A stretch of 64,000 bases of DNA, taken from positions 287,212 to 351,211 of the forward strand of contig NZ_JAUYRI010000017.1 in assembly GCF_030696885.1 (NCBI RefSeq), read 5' to 3'. The notes under the pieces were generated by a model, which saw only the letters and a list, made by a program, of their open reading frames with translations, was not told the origin of the DNA and did no database searches. The position numbers and the translations under genes are program-made. Shown in pieces: positions 56,019 to 64,000 of this stretch. The stretch comes from Thiobacillus sp. (GTDB taxonomy: Bacteria > Pseudomonadota > Gammaproteobacteria > Burkholderiales > Thiobacillaceae). Numbering within the stretch: position 1 is the first letter of the stretch; every line of letters begins with the position of its first letter.

Positions 56019-56969
56019 ATGAGCATTATTGAAAAAGCAGCAGGCAAGATCGGCTCCGGGTCGCCGGCCTCGCCGGGCGCGCCTCGCGACAACCAAAGCG
56101 GCCGCGACGATGCCAGCCTGATCGAGAACGCGCTCAACAAACAGCGCCATACCGGCCACGCCGCGCCTTTTGTCGCCACCCCGGTCGAGCCGATGTTCAG
56201 CCCACAGGATGCCGAGGGTGTGCTGGACGGCAATAGCCAGATCCAGTCGATCAACCTGGCGCGTCTGCATCGTATGGGCGTGGTGTCGCCGGACGCCGAG
56301 AAGAGCCAGATCGCCGAGGAATTCCGTATCATCAAGCGCCCGCTGATCGCCAATGCCTTCGGTCAGGGCACCGCGCGGGTGAAGAACGGCAACCTCATCA
56401 TGGTCACCAGCTCACTGCCGGGCGAAGGCAAGAGCTTCTGTGCGATCAACCTTGCCATTTCGATGGCGATGGAAATGGACCGCACCGTCCTGTTGATCGA
56501 CGCCGACGTCGCCAAGCCGCGCGTGCCAGAATACCTGGGCATCCATGCCGACAAGGGCCTGCTCGACGTGCTGCAGGACAAGGATCTCAAGCTGTCCGAC
56601 GTGCTGATCCGCACCGATATCGCCAAGCTGACCGTGCTGCCCGCCGGCCGCACCTACAAGCGTGCCACCGAGCTGCTGGCGAGCGCCGCGATGACGCGTC
56701 TGGTCGAGGACATCGGCAACCGCTACCCGGACCGCATCATCCTGTTCGATTCCCCGCCGCTCCTGGCGACCAGCGAATCGAGCGTGCTGGCCACCCACAT
56801 GGGGCAGATCGTCATGGTGGTGGAAGCCGAAAAGACCTCGCAGGATGCCGTGCGCGAAGCGCTCAGCCACATCCAGTCCTGCGAGGTGGTGGGCATGCTG
56901 CTGAACAAGACCACGCCAACCCCGGGCGCAGATTATTACTATGGCTACTATGGCAGTTACGGCAAATAA
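56019..56969 (+). CDS. XrtA-associated tyrosine autokinase
   Basis: A 316-residue BY-kinase: Walker A LPGEGKSFCAINLA (about residue 135), Walker A' LLIDADVAKPRV, Walker B ILFDSPPLLA, and the C-terminal tyrosine cluster DYYYGYYGSYGK that is autophosphorylated. It pairs with the chain-length protein. The 3' end overlaps the outer-membrane protein gene by 29 bases. Confidence 0.93.
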   Translation: MSIIEKAAGKIGSGSPASPGAPRDNQSGRDDASLIENALNKQRHTGHAAPFVATPVEPMFSPQDAEGVLDGNSQIQSINLARLHRMGVVSPDAEKSQIAEEFRIIKRPLIANAFGQGTARVKNGNLIMVTSSLPGEGKSFCAINLAISMAMEMDRTVLLIDADVAKPRVPEYLGIHADKGLLDVLQDKDLKLSDVLIRTDIAKLTVLPAGRTYKRATELLASAAMTRLVEDIGNRYPDRIILFDSPPLLATSESSVLATHMGQIVMVVEAEKTSQDAVREALSHIQSCEVVGMLLNKTTPTPGADYYYGYYGSYGK

Positions 56970-58515
56970 GCATCGCCCGCGCGGCGTCCGCACGGCGCAT
57001 GCGCTTCCTTTCCTGGTGCTGGCGTTTGCGCCGGCCGCGCAGGCGCTCGACTGGCGCTTTGAGCCCAATGTCGCAGCGTCAGCCACCTACACCGACAATG
57101 CAAACAGCAGCGCCACCAATCCGGAAGATGCGCTGATCCTGACCGTAACGCCGGGCTTCGGCCTGCGTTCAGAGGGCTCGCGTCGGGTGCAGGCCAGCCT
57201 GCAATATGGCTTGACCGCCGTCTCGCGTTTTGGCGAGGACAGCAGCAACGATCTCTACCATCGTCTCAGTGCCGTGGGTAACGCCGAACTGGTCGAGGAT
57301 TTCCTGTTCATCGACGGCAGCGCCAACATTTCGCAGGAACTGATTTCACTGCTCGGCCCGACTGCCGACGCCGAGACCAACGACAGCAACCGTTCCACCG
57401 TCGGTACGTATTCGATCAGCCCCTACATCCAGCAGCGTTTAGGCACTTTTGCCAACGCGCTGGTGCGCTACACCGCCAGCGGCGCGATTTTCGAGAACAA
57501 CACCTCCGCCGATTCCAGCGTCAATTCGCTCGCGGCCGGGCTGAGCAGCGGTACCCGGTTCAACGACCTAAGCTGGGCGCTCAATTACTCCATCCGCAAG
57601 GCGGAAAACCGCAATGCCTCCACCACGGCGGCCAATTCGGACACCACCTTCGAGAGCGCCAGCGCAACCGTCGGCTATGCGCTGACGCGCCAGTTTCGGG
57701 TGTTTGGCACGGTCGGTCAGGACTGGAACGACTACCTGAGCACGACCGAAACCGATGGTTCGTTCTACAGTGCGGGCTTCGGCTGGTCGCCCACGCGCCG
57801 AACCAGCGTCGAGGCTTCCGCGGGCAAACGTTATTTCGGCGACACCTTCAGCGTGTCCGGCAGCCATCGCACCCGCATGACGCGCTGGACGGTGCGCTAT
57901 TACGAAGACGTCAGCGATATCACGCAGCAGTTCCTGGAGCAAGCCAGCCGTATTTTCTGGGTGTGCAACGGAACGCTCCAAGAAGCCCAGGCCAACCCGG
58001 GCGGCTGTGACGGTCCGTACACAGCCGGCCAGATGGCACTTTATTTCGCCAGCTACGGCGTCTCGACTGCCGATCTGGTTGCAGCAGGCTTGCTGAACAT
58101 CGCAAGCGCCAATGGCGTTTACATCATCAAGAGCCTGACCGCAGGCGTGTCATGGGACATCGGCCGCCTGGCATTTGGGCTGTCGGCGCAGGACACCCGG
58201 CGACTCTATCAGGTGCTCAGTGACGCAGAGGACCATATCCAGGGGATCACGGGTTCGGTCAGCTACCGCATGACGCCCCAGACCACGGCCAGCGGCGGCC
58301 TGTCCCTTACGCGCACCAGCACTGATAGCCAGCTCACACAGGGCGGCGTGGCGCGTGAGGAGGACCAGTTCACCCTGAGCCTCGGTCTCCACCACCGCTT
58401 TGCCGATAAGCTCAACGGTGCGCTGACATTACGCCACACCCAACGGGATTCGAACGCGCCCAATTCGGACTACGACGTCAACAGCATCACGGCGACGGTC
58501 AACATGGGCTTCTGA
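56941..58515 (+). CDS. XrtA/PEP-CTERM system outer-membrane beta-barrel protein
   Basis: A 524-residue protein with signal peptide (cleaved after AQA-LDW) and alternating amphipathic strands over the whole length ending in the outer-membrane signature ITATVNMGF with terminal Phe. It matches the TIGR03016-type family found only in exosortase A loci. One cysteine pair (VCNGTLQEAQANPGGCDG) lies in a long loop near residue 345. ATG 56941 or 56950 can serve as start, both inside the kinase gene. Confidence 0.88.
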   Translation: MATMAVTANKHRPRGVRTAHALPFLVLAFAPAAQALDWRFEPNVAASATYTDNANSSATNPEDALILTVTPGFGLRSEGSRRVQASLQYGLTAVSRFGEDSSNDLYHRLSAVGNAELVEDFLFIDGSANISQELISLLGPTADAETNDSNRSTVGTYSISPYIQQRLGTFANALVRYTASGAIFENNTSADSSVNSLAAGLSSGTRFNDLSWALNYSIRKAENRNASTTAANSDTTFESASATVGYALTRQFRVFGTVGQDWNDYLSTTETDGSFYSAGFGWSPTRRTSVEASAGKRYFGDTFSVSGSHRTRMTRWTVRYYEDVSDITQQFLEQASRIFWVCNGTLQEAQANPGGCDGPYTAGQMALYFASYGVSTADLVAAGLLNIASANGVYIIKSLTAGVSWDIGRLAFGLSAQDTRRLYQVLSDAEDHIQGITGSVSYRMTPQTTASGGLSLTRTSTDSQLTQGGVAREEDQFTLSLGLHHRFADKLNGALTLRHTQRDSNAPNSDYDVNSITATVNMGF

Positions 58516-58593
58516 TCGTTTTCCCGGCATGGCACAGCCGTTGCTACGTATCTCGCGTGCACGCGCAACGCCCCTTCAGACAACGGATCGTTC

Positions 58594-59625
58594 ATGTACG
58601 AAGACTATTACCGCTTTAGCGCCAAGCCTTTTCAGCTTAACCCCGACCCGCGATTTTTCTTCGGCTCCAAGGGCCACAAGCGGGCGATGGCGTATCTGGA
58701 TTACGGGCTGTCGCTCGGCGAAGGTTTTATTGTCATCACCGGCGAAGTCGGTGCGGGCAAGACCACGCTGGTGCGCAACCTGTTCCGCCAGCTCGAGTCG
58801 CACAACCTGCTCGCCGCGCAGCTGGTCTCCACCCAACTCGACGCCGAGGACACGCTGCGCAGCGTGGCCGCGTCGTTCGGGCTGGAGCACGAGGGCCTCA
58901 CCAAGTCGGCGCTGCTGAAAAATCTGGAAGAGTTCCTGATTGCCGCCACCCGCCAGGGCAAGCGCGTGCTGCTGGTGGTCGACGAGGCGCAGAACCTGAC
59001 GTCGCGCGCGGTCGAGGAGCTGCGCATGCTGTCCAACTACCAGAATAACGAGCGCTCGCTGATCCAGACCTTTCTGCTCGGCCAGCCGGAATTCCGCGGC
59101 ATCCTGCAAAGCCCCGACATGCAGCAGCTGCGCCAGCGCGTGGTGGCTTCGTATCACCTGGGGCCGCTTGATGCGGACGAGACGCGCGGCTACATCGAAC
59201 ACCGCCTGCGCACCGTTGGCTGGCAGGGCATGCCCGGTTTTGACGAGGCCGCGTTCGATGCGCTGCATCGCTTTACCGGCGGCATTCCGCGTCGCCTCAA
59301 CACCACCTGCGACCGCCTGCTGCTGTTTGGTTTTCTCGAGGAGAAGACGCATTTCGGCGAGGCGGAAGTCGAGGAGGTGATCGCCGACCTGAAGAACGAG
59401 GTGGCGCATCAGGAGTTTCACGTTACCGCGGGCCTCGCCAACGGTTCATCGGAAGGCGGCGCGCTGAACAGCGAGGACAGCATCCGCGTGGTGCAGCGCA
59501 TCGATCAGCTGGAGCGCTCGGTCAACCGCATCCTGCCCATCGTGCGCAAGATTCTGTATACGGTCAGCGAGCGCCAGTCCGCGGACGAGGGCGTGCCGCC
59601 GGAAAATCAGGACGCAGCGCGCTAG
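58594..59625 (+). CDS. XrtA-associated ATPase (ExeA/GspA-like)
   Basis: A 343-residue AAA protein: start MYEDYYRFSAKPFQLNPDPRFFF, Walker A GEVGAGKTTLVRN (about residue 50), Walker B VLLVVDEAQNL, and the GGIPRRLNTTCDRLLL sensor segment. The ExeA-like family is a constant member of exosortase A loci. The C-terminal 60 residues form a helical extension. Confidence 0.92.
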   Translation: MYEDYYRFSAKPFQLNPDPRFFFGSKGHKRAMAYLDYGLSLGEGFIVITGEVGAGKTTLVRNLFRQLESHNLLAAQLVSTQLDAEDTLRSVAASFGLEHEGLTKSALLKNLEEFLIAATRQGKRVLLVVDEAQNLTSRAVEELRMLSNYQNNERSLIQTFLLGQPEFRGILQSPDMQQLRQRVVASYHLGPLDADETRGYIEHRLRTVGWQGMPGFDEAAFDALHRFTGGIPRRLNTTCDRLLLFGFLEEKTHFGEAEVEEVIADLKNEVAHQEFHVTAGLANGSSEGGALNSEDSIRVVQRIDQLERSVNRILPIVRKILYTVSERQSADEGVPPENQDAAR

Positions 59626-59628
59626 GTC

Positions 59629-60732
59629 ATGACCCAGGTTCTGTGCGTGGCGGGTGCCCGCCCCAATTTCATGAAAATCGCGCCGGTGATGGCGGCCTTC
59701 GCCGAGACCGGCATTGCTGCACAGCTGCTGCATACCGGCCAGCATTACGACGCAGCGATGAGCGACAGCTTCTTTGCCGACCTGGGCATCCCGCCGCCGG
59801 ACCACCATCTTGAAGTCGGTTCCGGCAGCCATGCGGTGCAGACTGCCGAGGTGATGAAGCGCTTCGAGCCGGTGCTCGAAAGCGCGCAGCCGCAGGCCGT
59901 GCTGGTGGTGGGTGACGTCAACTCCACCATTGCCTGCGCACTGGTGGCGGCCAAGCGCGGCGTGCGCGTGATTCATGTCGAAGCCGGGTTGCGCAGCTAC
60001 GACCGCGGCATGCCGGAGGAAATCAACCGCGTGCTGACCGACCAGATTTCCGATCTGCTGTTCATCACCGAAAAGAGCGCACTCGCCAACCTGGTGCGCG
60101 AAGGCATCGATCCCGCGCGTGTCGAGTTCGTCGGCAACGTGATGATCGACACCCTGTACCGCAACCTCGAGCGCGCGGTGCCGGCGAGCCGTACCCTCGG
60201 CGTCGCGCTGCCGCAGTACGCGGTGCTGACGCTGCACCGGCCGTCCAACGTCGACGACCGCGAGACGCTGGCCGCGTTGCTCGACGTGGTCGCAGAAATC
60301 AACCGTCGCCTGCCGGTGGCGATGCCGTTGCATCCGCGCACGCGCGGCAATATCGAAAAATTCGGCTTCACCGCCAAGCTCGACGGCCTGCACATCCTGC
60401 CGCCGGTCGGCTATCTGGAAATGCTCGGCCTGATGCGCGACGCCAGGCTGGTGCTCACCGATTCGGGCGGCATCCAGGAAGAGACCACCGCGCTTGGCGT
60501 GCCCTGCCTGACGCTGCGCGAAAACACCGAACGTCCGATTACCATCGCCGAAGGCACCAACACCCTGGTCGGCCCCGACCCCGATGCCATCCGGGCGGCG
60601 TTCAACGAAGTGATAGCGGGCGGCGGCAAGGCCGGGCGTATTCCAGAATTCTGGGATGGTCGCGCGGCCATGCGCATTGCGCACACGCTGAAGGGCTGGT
60701 TGCCTGGACACAAGGGGAGGCGTGCCGCGTGA
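59629..60732 (+). CDS. wecB: UDP-N-acetylglucosamine 2-epimerase
   Basis: A 367-residue non-hydrolysing epimerase making UDP-ManNAc: GARPNFMKIAPVM, HTGQHYD, EAGLRSYDRGMPEEINRVLTD, TLHRPSNVD, and the UDP site LTDSGGIQEETTALGVPCLTLRENTERP. Three bases after the ATPase stop. It provides an activated sugar for the polymer. Confidence 0.94.
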   Translation: MTQVLCVAGARPNFMKIAPVMAAFAETGIAAQLLHTGQHYDAAMSDSFFADLGIPPPDHHLEVGSGSHAVQTAEVMKRFEPVLESAQPQAVLVVGDVNSTIACALVAAKRGVRVIHVEAGLRSYDRGMPEEINRVLTDQISDLLFITEKSALANLVREGIDPARVEFVGNVMIDTLYRNLERAVPASRTLGVALPQYAVLTLHRPSNVDDRETLAALLDVVAEINRRLPVAMPLHPRTRGNIEKFGFTAKLDGLHILPPVGYLEMLGLMRDARLVLTDSGGIQEETTALGVPCLTLRENTERPITIAEGTNTLVGPDPDAIRAAFNEVIAGGGKAGRIPEFWDGRAAMRIAHTLKGWLPGHKGRRAA

Positions 60733-61595
60733 TGGAAAACGCCCCACTGAAAAAGCCGCGGATGAAGAATGCGATGTCGATCGACGTCGAGGACTACTTC
60801 CAGGTCTCGGCGTTTGCCCCGCACATCCGGCGCGAGGACTGGGACAGCCTGCCGTGCCGGGTCGAGCGCAACGTCGAGGTGATCCTGGACCTGCTCGACG
60901 AGGCCGATGCCAAGGCCACGTTCTTCACGCTGGGTTGGATCGCCGAGCGCTATCCGCAGGTGGTGCGCCGCATCGTCGACAACGGCCATGAGCTTGCCAG
61001 CCACGGCTACGGCCACCAGCGCGCGAGCGACCTCACGCCGGCCGAATTCCGTGACGACATCACCCGTGCCAAGACCCTGCTCGAAGACCTTGGCGGCGTC
61101 GCGGTGCGTGGTTATCGCGCACCGAGCTTCTCCATCAACCGCGACAACTGGTGGGCGGTCGAAGAACTGCAGAATGCGGGCTACGTGTACAGCTCCAGCA
61201 TCTATCCGGTCAAGCACGACCACTACGGCATGCCCGACGCGCCGCGCTTCCCGCATCGCCCCAATGGCGAGGCCGGCATTCTTGAACTGCCGCCGACCAC
61301 GCTGCCGCTGTTCGGCCGTAATCTGCCTGCGGCGGGCGGTGGCTGGTTCCGTCTGCTGCCCTACCAGATGTCGCGCTGGATGCTGCGGCGTGTCAACGCG
61401 CAGGATCAGGCGCCGTGCATGTTCTACTTCCACCCCTGGGAGCTCGATGCGGAGCAGCCTCGCCAGCACGGCATTTCCGCCAGGACGCGCTTCCGCCATT
61501 ACGTCAATCTGCAACGCATGCCCGGCAGAATGCGGCAATTGCTGAACGATTTTGAATGGGATCGTGTCGACCGCGTATTCCTTCCCGAACATTGA
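60732..61595 (+). CDS. XrtA-associated polysaccharide deacetylase
   Basis: A 287-residue NodB-type deacetylase with SIDVEDYFQV (metal Asp), ATFFTLGWIAERYPQ, SHGYGHQRAS (metal histidines) and GYRAPSFSINRDN. The C-terminal DUF3473 extension (MFYFHPWELDAEQPRQHGI) is the exosortase A-specific form. ATG 60732 overlaps the epimerase stop. Confidence 0.92.
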   Translation: MENAPLKKPRMKNAMSIDVEDYFQVSAFAPHIRREDWDSLPCRVERNVEVILDLLDEADAKATFFTLGWIAERYPQVVRRIVDNGHELASHGYGHQRASDLTPAEFRDDITRAKTLLEDLGGVAVRGYRAPSFSINRDNWWAVEELQNAGYVYSSSIYPVKHDHYGMPDAPRFPHRPNGEAGILELPPTTLPLFGRNLPAAGGGWFRLLPYQMSRWMLRRVNAQDQAPCMFYFHPWELDAEQPRQHGISARTRFRHYVNLQRMPGRMRQLLNDFEWDRVDRVFLPEH

Positions 61596-61597
61596 AC

Positions 61598-62665
61598 ATG
61601 CAGGCCGAATCTCTTGCCGTGCCCGATGCCGTCGCGGCTGAAGTCACGGTCCGCCTTCTTGATGCAGCCGATCTCGCGCGCTGGGATGTCTATGTGAATG
61701 CGCACCCGGACGCCAGCTTCTTTCACCGCGCCGGCTGGAAGCGGGTGATCGAGGATGCGTTCGGCCACCGCACGCATTTTCTGCTGGCCGAGCGCGGCGG
61801 CGACGTGGTGGGCGTGCTGCCGCTGGCCGAAATCAAAAGCCGCCTGTTCGGCCACAGTCTGGGTTCGCTGCCGTTCTGCGCCTACGGCGGCATTCTGGCC
61901 GACCACGACGCCGCGTATCGCGCGCTCGACGCGGCGGCGCAGGCGCTCGCCACCCAACTGGGCGTCGGCGCGCTCGAATACCGCAACCAGATCGCACAAA
62001 ACGCGCACTGGCCGACCAAGGACCTCTACGTCACGTTCAGGAAGGCCATCGAACCCGAGGTCGAAGCCAACATGAATGCCATCCCGCGCAAGCAGCGCGC
62101 GATGGTGCGCAAGGGCATCAAGGCCGGCCTCACCGGCGAGATCGATGCCGACACCACACGTTTCTTCGCGGCCTATTCGGCGAGCGTGCACCGGCTCGGC
62201 ACGCCGGTGTTCTCGCGCAAATTCTTCCGCCTGCTGAAGGATGAATTCGGCGACGATTGCGAAGTGCTGACCATCACGCTCGACGGCAAGGTGATCGCCA
62301 GTGTGATGTCCTTCTATTTCCGCGAGGAAGTGCTGCCGTATTACGGCGGCGGCGTTGATGCCGCGCGCGCGGTGGCCGGCAACGACTTCATGTACTGGGA
62401 CCTGATGCGGCGCGCCTGCGAGCGTGGCCTCAAGGTGTTCGACTTCGGCCGCAGCAAGCGCGGCACCGGCTCGTTCGATTTCAAGAAAAACTGGGGCTTC
62501 GAGCCGACGCCGCTGTATTACGAATATTTTCTGGTGGCGGACAGCGAGGTGCCCGACATCAATCCGCTCAACCCCAAATACCGTCTGTTCATTCAGGCCT
62601 GGAAGAAAATGCCGCTGGCGATCGCCAATGTCATCGGGCCGCATATCGTGAAGAACCTGGGGTAA
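61598..62665 (+). CDS. XrtA-associated FemAB-like acyltransferase
   Basis: A 355-residue GNAT/FemAB-fold protein: FHRAGWKRVIEDAFGHRTHFLLAERGG, IPRKQRAMVRKGIKAGL and FDFGRSKRGTGSFDFKKNWGFEP. Members of this group in exosortase loci are thought to add amino acids or acyl groups to the polymer. The start is two bases after the deacetylase stop. Confidence 0.9.
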   Translation: MQAESLAVPDAVAAEVTVRLLDAADLARWDVYVNAHPDASFFHRAGWKRVIEDAFGHRTHFLLAERGGDVVGVLPLAEIKSRLFGHSLGSLPFCAYGGILADHDAAYRALDAAAQALATQLGVGALEYRNQIAQNAHWPTKDLYVTFRKAIEPEVEANMNAIPRKQRAMVRKGIKAGLTGEIDADTTRFFAAYSASVHRLGTPVFSRKFFRLLKDEFGDDCEVLTITLDGKVIASVMSFYFREEVLPYYGGGVDAARAVAGNDFMYWDLMRRACERGLKVFDFGRSKRGTGSFDFKKNWGFEPTPLYYEYFLVADSEVPDINPLNPKYRLFIQAWKKMPLAIANVIGPHIVKNLG

Positions 62666-62668
62666 GGC

Positions 62669-63892
62669 GTGAAAGAAGGCCTGCTGTTTCTCGCGCACCG
62701 CATCCCGTTTCCGCCCAATAAGGGCGACAAGATTCGCTCATTTCACCTGCTGCGGCACCTCGCCGCGCGTTATGACATCCACCTGGGCGCCTTCGTCGAC
62801 GATACTGACGACTGGCAGTTCCGCGACGCGCTGAAACCCTGGTGCAAGTCGATCACGCTGCTGCCGCTGCATCCGCGCCGCGCCCGGCTGGCGAGTCTTG
62901 TGGGCCTCTTGACCGGCGAGGCGCTGACGCTGCCGTATTACCGCAACCGCGAACTCGCGCGCTGGGCCGCTGGGCTGGCCGCCGCCGGCACGGTGACGCG
63001 CGGACTGGCTTTTTCCTCGGCGATGGCGCAGTTCATGCCGGCCACGCTCGACCGTCGCGTGCTCGACATGGTCGACGTCGATTCCGACAAATGGATGCAG
63101 TACGCGCCGACCCAGCGCTGGCCACTGTCGTGGGTGTATGCGCGCGAAGGCCGCAAGCTGGCCGCGTGGGAAGCCCGGATGGCGCAGGATCTCGACGCCA
63201 CTCTGCTGGTGTCGAACGACGAGGCGGCGCTGCTGCAGCAGCGCGCACCGCAGGCGCGCCACAAGATCAGCGCGTTCGAAAACGGCGTCGACGCCGACTA
63301 TTTCTCGCCGGCGCGCGATTATCCGAGCCCGTATGCGGAGGATGTCCGCGGCGTGGTGTTCACCGGCGCCATGGACTACTGGCCCAATATCGACGCGGTC
63401 ACCTGGTTTGCCGAGCGCATTTTCCCGGCCATACGCGAAGCGGTGCCGGCGGCGCAGTTCACCATCGTCGGCAGCCGTCCCGGCGAGGCGGTGAGCGCGC
63501 TGGCGCGCCAGCCCGGCGTCGTCGTCACTGGCGGCGTGCCCGACGTTCGACCCTGGATCGCCCACGCCGTCTGTGCCGTGGCGCCGCTGCGCATTGCGCG
63601 CGGGGTGCAGAACAAGGTGCTCGAAGCGATGGCGATGGCGCGCCCGGTTGTCGCCAGCGCGCAAGCCGCCGAAGGCATCCGCGCCGAGGCCGGACGTGAC
63701 TATCTGCTGGCGCAGGGCGAAGCCGATTTCGCCCGCGCGGTGGTGAACTGCCTGCAGGTCCCGGTCAGCGCCGCCCCGGCGCGCGACTGCATCCTGGCGA
63801 ATTACGACTGGGCTCGCAATCTGGCTGCAATCGATTCCCTGTTCGACGCGGCATCCGCCGTCCAACCCGTCCTGGAGACCTGTCCCGCATGA
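62669..63892 (+). CDS. XrtA-associated glycosyltransferase (TIGR03087 / Stp1 type)
   Basis: A 407-residue GT-B glycosyltransferase from a GTG start: HRIPFPPNKGDKIRSFHLLRHLA, SVVDADSDKW-like DMVDVDSDKWMQY, VVFTGAMDYWPNIDAVTWFAERI, and PLRIARGVQNKVLEAMAMARPVVAS. This subgroup is confined to exosortase A systems. Its stop overlaps the xrtA start. Confidence 0.92.
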   Translation: MKEGLLFLAHRIPFPPNKGDKIRSFHLLRHLAARYDIHLGAFVDDTDDWQFRDALKPWCKSITLLPLHPRRARLASLVGLLTGEALTLPYYRNRELARWAAGLAAAGTVTRGLAFSSAMAQFMPATLDRRVLDMVDVDSDKWMQYAPTQRWPLSWVYAREGRKLAAWEARMAQDLDATLLVSNDEAALLQQRAPQARHKISAFENGVDADYFSPARDYPSPYAEDVRGVVFTGAMDYWPNIDAVTWFAERIFPAIREAVPAAQFTIVGSRPGEAVSALARQPGVVVTGGVPDVRPWIAHAVCAVAPLRIARGVQNKVLEAMAMARPVVASAQAAEGIRAEAGRDYLLAQGEADFARAVVNCLQVPVSAAPARDCILANYDWARNLAAIDSLFDAASAVQPVLETCPA

Positions 63893-64000
63893 GCACCCTG
63901 TCCGATACGCCGACGCCGCTCCACCCCTCGTGGCGTGTGCCGGGCCTGCTGACGGCCGGATTGCTGCTGGCCTTGTTCGCCCTGTTCTGGCCGACTTTTT
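63889..64000 (+). CDS. xrtA: Exosortase A, N-terminal fragment
   Basis: Only the first 37 residues are inside the window: a short polar start (MSTLSDTPTPLHPSW) and the first membrane helix (GLLTAGLLLALFALFWPTF). ATG 63889 overlaps the preceding TGA as ATGA. The call rests mainly on position after the Stp1-type glycosyltransferase and on the wording of the first helix; the catalytic Cys/Arg/His lie beyond the edge. Confidence 0.75.
   Translation, partial: MSTLSDTPTPLHPSWRVPGLLTAGLLLALFALFWPTF

Overview
The window is a high-GC (roughly 65%) chromosomal segment of a Gram-negative bacterium, most likely a betaproteobacterium of the Nitrosomonadales/Thiobacillus/Rhodocyclales type. This rests on gene order (gatCAB divergent from mreBCD-mrdA-rodA-rlpA-dac-dat-ybeD-lipB-lipA), the proteobacterial XrtA (exosortase A) exopolysaccharide locus, and the style of the Mla-like transporter and DUF4124 genes. 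Placement below class is inference. I see no rRNA, tRNA, CRISPR array or insertion sequence.

Positions 1-16.4 kb hold nitrogen acquisition, all on the plus strand. First comes the 3' end of a GlnT-type glutamine synthetase with glxB-glxC-glxD, which resemble the three split parts of glutamate synthase or N-methylglutamate synthase. After a 365-bp gap carrying a near-perfect sigma-54 promoter (3783-3798) comes a ten-gene operon: binding protein, permease and ATPase of an ABC importer, a creatininase-family hydrolase, a second GlnT, a NikR-like regulator, two DUF1989 proteins (UAAP1/UAAP2), a biotin carboxylase of the urea/guanidine carboxylase type, and allophanate hydrolase. Between UAAP2 and the carboxylase lie two tandem hairpins with ACGA and ACGC loops that look like a guanidine-II (mini-ykkC) riboswitch. 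I therefore read the operon as guanidine (or substituted guanidine) catabolism: carboxylation, deimination by the DUF1989 pair, then allophanate hydrolysis to ammonia and CO2.

Positions 16.4-33.3 kb are mixed housekeeping and accessory genes: an Xre/RES toxin-antitoxin pair, an SLC13/RCK permease, an unrecognised gene coupled to a PAS-GGDEF-EAL protein, an N-terminally lost lactonase remnant, a P-loop protein coupled to homoserine O-succinyltransferase, a four-gene MCE (Mla/Pqi-like) lipid transporter whose lipoprotein gene contains an in-frame palindromic repeat, a DUF4426 protein, a TauE/SafE-type membrane protein, AmpG, exonuclease III, pyrE and a DUF4124 protein.

Positions 33.4-49.5 kb carry gatCAB on the minus strand, then on the plus strand the cell-elongation genes mreBCD, mrdA and rodA, then rlpA, a DacA/DacC-like protein that has lost all three penicillin-binding catalytic motifs, D-amino acid aminotransferase, ybeD, lipB, a TrpD-fold protein with a Rieske protein, two minus-strand genes (a TlpA thioredoxin and an unknown secreted protein), and lipA.

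Positions 49.5-64 kb belong mostly to cell-surface functions: a minus-strand Pro/Gly-rich PEP-CTERM protein with its own sigma-54-like promoter, an ABC-2 exporter, an alpha/beta hydrolase, a 2Fe-2S thioredoxin-like ferredoxin and a MazG-like pyrophosphohydrolase. Then follows the plus-strand XrtA exopolysaccharide operon: export lipoprotein, intrinsic terminator/attenuator, chain-length protein, tyrosine kinase, outer-membrane protein, ATPase, UDP-GlcNAc epimerase, deacetylase, FemAB-like transferase, glycosyltransferase, and the first codons of exosortase A, cut by the window end.
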